In this document: positions 63,255 through 64,000 of the stretch, one piece after another
Layout of the letters: every line of letters begins with the position of its first letter
Position numbering within the stretch: the stretch's first letter is position 1
Assembly (NCBI RefSeq): GCF_020379485.1
Contig: NC_063435.1
Location: 558,001-622,000 of the forward strand
Direction of reading: 5' to 3'
DNA length: 64,000 bases
DNA from: Brassica napus
Lineage: Eukaryota > Streptophyta > Magnoliopsida > Brassicales > Brassicaceae
Position numbers and translations under genes: made by a program
The notes under the pieces: generated by a model
The model's input: only the letters and a program-made list of their open reading frames with translations
Told to the model about the DNA's origin: nothing
Databases searched by the model: none

Positions 63255-64000
63255 TTCACCAAATCGACCAGTTCCCTAGGAGTGTTGAGTGTTCTCTCTT
63301 TCTTATAGCCTAGCTTTCTTGATGATTTTGGCTTTATTTTCTAAAACTTTTCACTATGTTCTTGCTTGTAGTGGTTTGTGGATCACCCTGAGTTCATATC
63401 AAATCCATTTTATGTTGGTGGAGATTCATACTACGGGAAGATTGTTCCAGGAGTTGTGCAACAGATTTTACTTGGTATTTTCAACTTACCACCCACCTAT
63501 GCCTCTCTTGTATTTTCTTATATTTTATATCAAATATTTTGATCACATTTTACAATATGAAAACAGGAAATGAGAAAGGTCTCACACCACTGATAAATAT
63601 TCAGGTAACAAAACTATATTCCCTCTTTTTTTCTTTAACTGAATATATATATATTCGGTTGAGATTTATTTATATAAACTGAGCAGGGATATGTTCTTGG
63701 AAACCCTACGGTAAGTGCAAACTTTGAATCAAATCATAGAGTTTCATTTGCGCATCGGATGGGACTGATTTCAGATGAGCTCCACGAGGTATATGATTTT
63801 TTCTTCTTCATCATCATCGATCATGTGATTCTTGAGACATTTGGTTACAATCTTGTTTACATCACTACTATATGCAGTCACTTGAAAGAAATTGTGGAGG
63901 CAAATTCTTTAACGTAGACCCAAGTAATGCAAAATGCTCAAATGGTCTTCAAGCTTATGATCAGGTAAGGATTATAGTAAAAAACACCATACGAAGTATC

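Larger units (their letters stand above)
61247..64000 (+). pseudogene. SNG2: SNG2/SCPL19-type serine carboxypeptidase-like gene, TRIM-interrupted, 3' end outside window
   Basis: The protein closely resembles, from memory, Arabidopsis SNG2/SCPL19 (AT5G09640), the vacuolar sinapoylglucose:choline sinapoyltransferase that makes seed sinapine. Exons: 61247-61368, 61470-61615, 62617-62693, 62792-63283 (with insertion), 63372-63474, 63567-63604, 63687-63788 and 63878-63964, then continuing past the window. A signal peptide (MRNIYFLVLFLLSILISIHA) is followed by LHVKYLPGLEGPLPFELETGY, the oxyanion segment [10 protein letters not shown] and the nucleophile motif GGDSYYG (S retained). Exon 4 contains a 364-bp TRIM after TSDTKQ; reading through it meets a stop after about 20 codons. 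Intron 3 begins with GC rather than GT. All other frames and phases agree. The downstream catalytic Asp and His are outside the window. Unless the insertion is spliced out, this copy is null. It could be one of several paralogues. Confidence 0.85.

Noticed and set aside
63711..63716. GTAAGT after GGAAACCCTACG as a splice donor in the SCPL gene
   Set aside because: Reading straight through keeps the conserved SCPL frame to DELHE at 63788, so the GTAAGT is coding (Val-Ser) and the exon continues.

Overview
The window is nuclear DNA from a crucifer (Brassicaceae). All genes have plant-type GT-AG introns (one GC-AG exception). From memory, the gene order RPS15 / PELPK / Rab GDI / twin-CX9C protein / DHH-like protein / mitochondrial HSC70 / SNG2-type serine carboxypeptidase-like gene follows the Arabidopsis thaliana chromosome 5 interval around AT5G09490-AT5G09640. 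The species cannot be named from sequence alone. The Arabidopsis 180-bp centromere satellite is not present; a different satellite is.

Bases 1-42286 are one head-to-tail AT-rich satellite of about 155 bp per monomer, roughly 270 monomers by length, all in one orientation. Two monomer types mostly alternate, giving a dimer of about 310 bp. A 100-N gap lies at 27535-27634. Before about 29 kb the copies carry many single-base indels; from about 30 kb they are nearly indel-free; from about 39.3 kb to 42.3 kb they decay by substitutions, as expected at an array edge. I see no gene or transposon inside the array.

Bases 42287-48031 are coded on the minus strand: an RPS15 copy that lacks its last exon and lies next to the array, an intact four-exon RPS15, a 1.54-kb non-LTR retroposon with a perfect 16-bp target duplication and a 458-codon ORF, and a PELPK cell-wall repeat protein gene. 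From 48853 onward the genes are on the plus strand: Rab GDI (11 exons, 445 aa), a CHCH protein whose N-terminus is built from a row of duplicated phase-1 mini-exons (9 exons, 220 aa), a divergent DHH/DHHA1-like protein (7 exons, 352 aa), mitochondrial HSC70 (6 exons, 680 aa) and the 5' part of an SNG2/SCPL19-type acyltransferase gene.

The SCPL gene is interrupted in exon 4 by a complete 364-bp TRIM element (two 119-bp LTRs, tRNA-Met-type primer binding site, 5-bp target duplication), so this copy is probably non-functional. Two related GGTTCGG-rich, inverted-repeat-ended elements sit in introns of the DHH-like and HSC70 genes, and a decayed copy of HSC70 exon 3 lies just downstream of HSC70. 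The genes do not form one pathway; the interest lies in a gene-dense euchromatic block abutting a large satellite, with several local duplications and transposon insertions that still show their insertion marks.
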